NCBI GenBank assembly: GCA_035041965.1 | Contig: JAPYMA010002995.1 | Coordinates: forward strand, 1 to 64,000 | DNA length: 64,000 nucleotides | Reading direction: 5' to 3' | From: Anisakis pegreffii | Lineage: Eukaryota > Nematoda > Chromadorea > Rhabditida > Anisakidae | In this document: positions 57,885 to 64,000 of the stretch, piece by piece | Position numbering within the stretch: the stretch's first letter is position 1 | Layout: the number at the start of each line of letters is the position of its first letter | Translations under genes and position numbers: made by a program | Notes under the pieces: generated by a model | Told to the model about the DNA's origin: nothing | The model's database searches: none | What the model saw: the letters and a program-made list of their open reading frames with translations, nothing else

Positions 57885-60800
57885 ATGCATTACTACAGTC
57901 CAGCTGTGAAAACAACTCGTAGTGGCTTGTGGTCATTATTATCATCGCAAACGATTGTAACTGGGATTATTTTCGGTGGAAGTTTGATAACGGCTCTTTG
58001 TTACTTTTATGTCACCTCGAGAAGCGCAAATAACCGAGTTCGTTTGAAACGCAAAGGTCCGTTTTTTGGAATTTTTAATATTCTTTCATTATTCACTAAT
58101 TTAATTATCCACACTAAATTACCAATCATCCAGCTCAAAGCGTTCAGTTTTTGGTTTCAGTTGAACCAATTTCCTTTCATTTTATTTGGTGACGAAGTTG
58201 GGAATGGAATGTGATAAAGTGAAAAAATTATTCGAAAATTAGCGCAAAAATAGTTTTATTAATGTCGATGTTTTTTGACATTGGAAAAGTACATTTGCTT
58301 ATCTTCGTTGAGTGATTATTTTGCTTTGGCATATTTCAAACAAAGGATAACTCGATGAATGTGTTGATTTCAGGTAATAAATATGGTGTTGTACCATCAC
58401 TCTATAATCTCGGCAACACATGCTATGCGAACGCACTACTTCAGGCTCTTGCTGGGTTCGTTTCTGTTCATAACATCTTCAAAATGATGAAGCATTTTCG
58501 CTTGATGGTCACTTTTTGTTGGGTGATTATTCATCTTAATAAACGTAAATGTTAAGTTCACCAATGTTCGTGAAATGGCTCTGCGATCTGAACGTCTCCT
58601 ATATTGAACCGCAAAATCGACCTATTCTGCTTGAAGCACTTCGACAAATCATGAAACGTCAGTCTTGTTGCTCTCATTAAACTTTTCGATGATAATGTTA
58701 TTATTGTCAACATCATTATAGTCACTATCACGATTAATGTGCTTTTGTTTTCAACGGAAAATATTGTTCATTAAGACAGCCTATGATATCAGGCTAACGC
58801 AGTTATCTCATCAACTATTAAAATTCAGAACTCAATGATCCTGCATCAGACACAAGCTCAGCAGCAGATGTTATTTCAGCACTGTTAAACCATCGATGGA
58901 CTATTCCGGCCAACTCTGAACAGGTCGTTTATTGATCTTGCGGTCGTCACCACTATATCAAAGAAATTCATATTTTTCAAGCATGAATATGATTTGATAT
59001 GCTCTGGTTCTAGCTTTTTAATTTTAGGATGTTTACGAATTACTGAACGTATTCATCACAACATGGGATGAAGAGATTGCGGTGCTGAAGTCGGAACGTG
59101 TTTTTTCTCTTCTTGAAGTAATTATTGCAATTATTTTAGTTATTTTTTATAGTTGTTTCTCAGTTTCATCAAAAATTTTAAGAAGAAATATAAATATGAT
59201 AGTAATTCAACTGATACTATCGAATTTCACCGGAATGCTTTGTAATGGTTCTTAAGGAAATATGTAAGCATTGATTTCTTTAAAAATTAGTCATAGCAAA
59301 TAAATGTTCTGAAAATATTTCTGTCTTTTCAAAACGATTGGAAGAAGTATGCTTAATATTTACATCTAAAAATTAAATTGATTTTCAAGAAGTTTAAAAT
59401 CATTCGAAATCAGTTTATCGCTTATGGTTGAAAATGGTTAATCAATAAGCGATGTATTTATATGAAATCATTTTGTGAGCATTAATTTAAAGTTTTCGGT
59501 ATGTGATGACGATATCACGAACATGTATTCACATATCAAACCTCAATCGGAAATCGTTTCCAAGGAACAAGCAACAGCGATCCTTTCAAGTAATCAACAA
59601 TTGCCTGACGTTTTATCGGGTCGTTTCTCACCTCTAGCTGCTCTATCATTTGAGCATATTAAGGTGAATATTTTATGCTTTATTTGATTTTGTTATTTTA
59701 TCGGATTAATATTTTTGTTGATATTATTTTATAGTTATCATTATTTTTGTGACATTATTGCTAGTATTATTATTGTATTTTAATTGTTAACGATTGCTAT
59801 TGTTTTTAATGTTTGATATTATTGTTGTGGTTATCATCATTGAGAGTATTTAATGCTATTAATAGAACCAGTAGTTATTATAGAAGGCAGTGGCTGACGA
59901 CAAACAGTTGAGAGCTCCGTGTTTGGGGATATTGGTTACTCAGCTACAATGCTGTCAGCCGTCATGTGGATATAAGGTGAACGGTTTGATGTCTTTGAAA
60001 ACAACTCATATCATATTAATGCCCATTTTGAGTTCAATTTCAGTCGTACACATTTTCAATTATCTTTTCCACTTCAGAGTAAACATTTTTTGTAAGTAAG
60101 CAATGCGTAGATTTTGCTTATTTAATGAATTCAAATGATTCTGTTTCGAATGTCATATGCCAATATTTGCAAATAATACTTTTCATTGGTCAGTCACCTT
60201 TGTGTTTGGCTTACTTTCGTTTTGCTTTAATTTTGGTCTTTTCCGTTCTTTCAGAAATTACGACAGGACAAATTTTGCGTTCTATCGTTGACAATACCGA
60301 AATGTTTTGCGGGAATGGTAATTTTGATTTATTTCTGAAAATACGTTCACTTTTTTATTTTTTCATTGATATTGCAACTGCATGTGAGAACTCGATCAAT
60401 TCAATTTCCGTTTGTGGCCTTTTTCTGACTTCCCTGTCTGCTTTGATTCAAACATTTTATCGATTTCCTTGTAGTTTGCCATCACGATTTGCAAAATAAT
60501 TTCTTTTCCAACCAATTGGAAGAGGCAAGAAATAAAAAAATCTGTGGGAGATAGGAAGAAACTTTGGAAATGGATTCGTTACGTGTTTAAAAGCTCATCG
60601 TTTCTCCAGTTTGAAATTAAAGAGCAGTAGTATGAAACAATTTACGATGATTTTTCAGATAATTACAATCGAATCGTTATTGCGCAAATTTTTTGGTGCT
60701 GAAGTGATTCAAGGAGCATCGTGTGATCGTTGTGTTGAACTGAGGAATAAAACATCGAGTGGACTCATTAAAAGACAAGGATTTTGCAAGGTTTTTTTTC

Positions 60801-62821
60801 AGTATCCATTTCTAATTTCATCATTGCTCATCGCCATTGCCGCAAACGATCGGACGAACCGTCTGACGTTGCTTTCACTGAGCCGATTATAACCATTATG
60901 ACAGTTAGCCACCGTAGTAACTAGGCGTTAATTTGAATCATCTTTCGTTTTAGTACCGCAATTTAGCTGAAGTGAAACTGTTAAGGAGTGTTCACTTGTT
61001 CCGTTTTAATTTAGCTGATATTTTTCACTTTTCTGAGAAGGTTAATTTGAAATGACTGAAGAAATATTTGCATATTTGATTGATGTGGAACCGTGGTAAT
61101 AATTATGAGCTGATTGATGCAATTTGTTGAATGAGTTCTTCGTTGATAATTGTTAGTAAATAAATTACTGATTTATTCTGAATTTGTCACATTATAAAAT
61201 TTTCAACTTTAAAGACGTTCGGTTGTTGAGAAAAGATTTTCAAAAATTCTCATTCAATTTTGTACGCTTCAGCTGCCATCGACCTTGATAATGCGAGTCG
61301 AGCGAGTGACGTATCTCCCATCCGGGGTCGTATTCAAACAGGGTGACCACTTCACTTTTCCGGAAATATTGGATATTCGAGATTTTTGCTTTTATCGAGA
61401 TACTATGGTAAATTCCACTTCATTTCGAGATGATTATATTTGTGCACATTTATATTTATACTTACATTCATTTGCATTGATTTAATTTTGTTTCATTTAT
61501 TCTTTTATCGCTTTTTGAAATTATTCCTTGTTAATTATTCACTCGAACATACACATTTATTAATCTGTATCTGTCAGTCAACTTCTTCGACTTAACCCGT
61601 CTGTATTCGGTTTTTTATTTTTTATTTAACTGATTGGTTTTGTTGCAATTTTATCAGTGGATCGCTTCAACGCATTCATTCAATGTTGACAAAATATCGC
61701 GTGAGCAATTAGAGATATTACAACGGTGTGCAACGTTTCGGCGTTATGCCATCTTAAGGAACATCTTTTCAAATTCAATAATAGCACATTCAATAACAGT
61801 ATCGTTATTACTCGTCCGTTCCCTTTCAAGCAAGAATTTTTGAATCTAAGCGACTAACTCAGTGCACCGATACCTTCGCAAATCAATATTCAGCAGCAAT
61901 TATTTTGCAGAGTGAATATTCAAAATCACTGAATGCGTCAGCAACAAATTCCAACTTCCAAATGCTCGGTGGTGCATCCTCATCCGCACAAACGTCCACC
62001 ATAAAATCATTGAATAATCAATCATCACTATCTGAACAGATCTCCAAAAATGAAATTCTCAATGCAGTACCAATAAAGTAAGTGTGATATTGTATTATTT
62101 ACAATTACGTTTCATTATTGTCTTTACATTTAATTGTATTCCTTTCAGTTTCTTCTTATTTTTGTTTTCTATTGAAGCATTTCTTGAATGGCAGTTTTTG
62201 CTCTTCAGTAGTTTTATACGCGAACAAAAAGAGTCGCTGAAATACAAATATCAACTGAGATCAGTGGTCGTACATATTGGTCAACCACAATCCGGTCATT
62301 TTATCACTTATCGACGGGGTATTGGTAGTGATAACCAACGCGTTTGGTATAAAACCAGTGATACTCAAGTAGGAATTTTGACTGCTTCTAGGCATTTATT
62401 ATTATATTTACATTCTGCATATGTATGTACGTAGCTAGAAATAATCGCTGGATAACTTCCCTATTTGAGGTATATCGTCAGTTGTGTAGAAAAGAAGATT
62501 TGAAAAGATAATAATGCTGAATTGGATGTTAAAGAAAAACTCATGATCGTATTGAGTTATTGATTAAACAAATTAATGAATAATACACGCTCACGAGAGG
62601 ATGTTAATACATGCAATGTTCATAAATTGGATGTTAATAATACCTAATAGATTGTCAGCAAAGACAAGAGACATCTATTGATTGTGCTCACATAAAATGC
62701 AATTTTACGAATCTCAAAAATGCACTGTTAACGATTTCAGGTGACCCGCGTTACATTCTCAGAAGTGGCTGCTTCCGAGGCGTATATTCTGTTCTATGAT
62801 CGAATTTTGTCGAATTCATAA
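57885..62821 (+). CDS. USP30: USP30-like mitochondrial deubiquitinase
   Basis: A mitochondrial outer-membrane ubiquitin protease that opposes Parkin-driven mitophagy. There are 14 exons: 57885-58056, 58374-58455, 58557-58657, 58829-58923, 59028-59117, 59493-59663, 59884-59976, 60255-60317, 60659-60790, 61273-61407, 61658-61798, 61911-62077, 62209-62368 and 62741-62821. They are in phase and give 560 residues (human USP30 has 517). The N-terminal anchor is at about 24-45 (VTGIIFGGSLITALCYFYV), followed by basic residues. The Cys box is VVPSLYNLGNTCYANALLQA, with catalytic C74. Zinc-finger cysteines are in CCQPSCGYK and CDRC. FCVLSLTIP precedes SLLRKFFGAE. The His box is QPQSGHFITYRR, with H511, and WYKTSDTQ gives Ser531 where USP30 uses Ser instead of the usual Asp/Asn. 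The end is SEAYILFYDRILSNS. Exons 11-12 (Ser/Asn-rich insertion) are the least certain. Confidence 0.9.
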
Positions 62822-64000
62822 TCGAATTTGTTAATAGATGGCAGTTATTTAATCAGTTATTATGGGACTGTATTAGCCGTTAGAATTATTGTTTGAACAA
62901 ATTAAGATATGACGAGTTGGTGTTGTTTTGTTGTTCGCACTTATTGTTGACAATCTCAAGCAGTCTCTTGTGAAAAGTTTATTTCTGAATGAGATAATTT
63001 TGTTGCTGCGAGTTGTTCACTTGCCATTTCATAAGGCAATTTCGCAGTATTCACTACCTCTTTCGAACACTTTATTTGTCCGTTCGCGTACAGGTATGAC
63101 CCTTCGCATTGGGGTATTTGTGAATAATATTCGTTGCATGAATGTGATTAAGGCTTTTAATTAGAACATTTTTAGTCTGATTTCTAGTTTTTTGTTCGCC
63201 ATTGATACTGTCATTGATGAGTTGCATTTAATTGTGACTGTCACTGTGCTTATTATTATATATTACTCTTTTTTTTACAGCTTTTGATCATCATTATGAT
63301 AGTATCGTTATGATGATGATTATTATTGTTGTGTATAGTATTACTCTTATAGTTAACATTATTGTTATTATTATTATTATTTTATTATTATTATTATTGT
63401 CAATAATATTTTTATTGTTATCGTCATTATTATTAATGATCATCACTATTATTGAGGATTGTTCTTTATCACTGTTGCAAATTTTAGAATTTTGACAATG
63501 ACGTCGTTAAATTAGTTGTTAATTGAATTGCCAGAAGGTTAGAGCAGTGGACTTTGGTTTTGCATTGATCAGTGGGAATTGTTTCAGTAACTAACATTAT
63601 TATCACTTTGCCTGAATCTTTGAGTCGTTTTTGTGTACTGTTAGTTTATTGCGCCTTATTGCGATGAAAGACGAGTGGAAATTTCATTTTGCATCAACAT
63701 TTTAGTTGTGTCTCGGTCTCATTCAATAAGTTAACAGTTCGGACGGTGTAATTACGTTGGGTTGTGTACATAGGTGAGATTGTATTGTGTGTTTTTGATA
63801 GTGTAGTTATTAGATGTTATAACTGGTTTGCTGTCAATAAATCATGTTGATTTCAATTCCAGTTGCACACTTGCCTTATGATCACGTTGTTGTGTGAATA
63901 AATTCACAATATTCATTTACTTGAGTGCATCGAAGAGTTATTTTTTGTTTTACAATTCATTGAAAGTAATTTGCAATGAATTTATTCTTGTTACTGGTAA
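62822..64000. other. USP30 3' region and intergenic
   Basis: AATAAA at 63836-63841 could end the USP30 transcript. An impure (ATT)n tract lies at about 63355-63440. No other gene was seen. Confidence 0.45.
63355..63440. repeat. impure (ATT)n microsatellite
   Basis: Repeated TTATTATTATTA with interruptions; it yields a spurious Ile/Leu-rich frame. Confidence 0.85.

Noticed and set aside
59977..60254. USP30 exon reading SYTFSIIFSTSE or RTHFQLSFPLQ near 60040
   Set aside because: Phases do not join its neighbours; the exon at 60255-60317 (FCVLSLTIP) fits both phase and family motif.
63310..63495. Ile/Leu-rich plus-strand frame
   Set aside because: Produced by an ATT microsatellite.

Overview
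The window is nuclear DNA of a nematode. It is AT-rich, with short phase-consistent introns ending in TTTCAG-type acceptors. It carries an exact 22-nt match to the nematode SL1 spliced leader, a C-X3-C-X3-C repeat protein of a type best known from nematodes, and genes whose closest recognisable relatives are animal proteins (beta-adaptin, bestrophin, LIN-7, URM1, PGAP4, trimethyllysine dioxygenase, a Cys-loop receptor, USP30). I cannot name the species. All exon models were built by hand from splice sites, reading phase and remembered family motifs; no search was run.

Layout. 1-4 kb (minus): remains of a PAN plus C-type lectin gene and one unassigned exon. 4.8-10.7 kb: a repeat-rich block with a TIR element of about 1.17 kb (4857-6024) containing the SL1 match, degenerate tandem repeats, a 65-bp tandem array and a decayed Mutator-like (MULE) element (8209-10481) with very long inverted repeats. 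10.8-16.9 kb (plus): complete 13-exon beta-adaptin gene. 19.3-22.5 kb (plus): an unrecognised four-exon serine/charge-rich gene. 22.5-28.5 kb: no gene, but a hAT-like non-autonomous element at 25127-26362. 28.5-34.0 kb (plus): 11-exon bestrophin. 35.1-39.9 kb (minus): a SNAPC5-like coiled-coil gene, lin-7 and urm-1. 40.7-41.3 kb: a multi-arm palindromic element just upstream of PGAP4 (41.4-44.0, plus). 45.8-51.6 kb (plus): trimethyllysine dioxygenase (TMLHE) with a complete intronless nicotinic-type receptor gene nested in its last intron. 52.0-56.2 kb (minus): a secreted cysteine/proline repeat protein carrying a 150-bp array. 57.9-62.8 kb (plus): USP30, 14 exons.

The genes are functionally mixed (vesicle coats, anion channel, synaptic scaffold, tRNA thiolation, GPI-glycan modification, carnitine synthesis, mitophagy control) and form no pathway. 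The most unusual points are the channel gene nested in the TMLHE intron, the SL1 sequence outside a recognisable SL RNA gene, the homogenised 150-bp coding array, a partial exon copy inside a bestrophin intron, and a set of non-autonomous transposons with readable ends.
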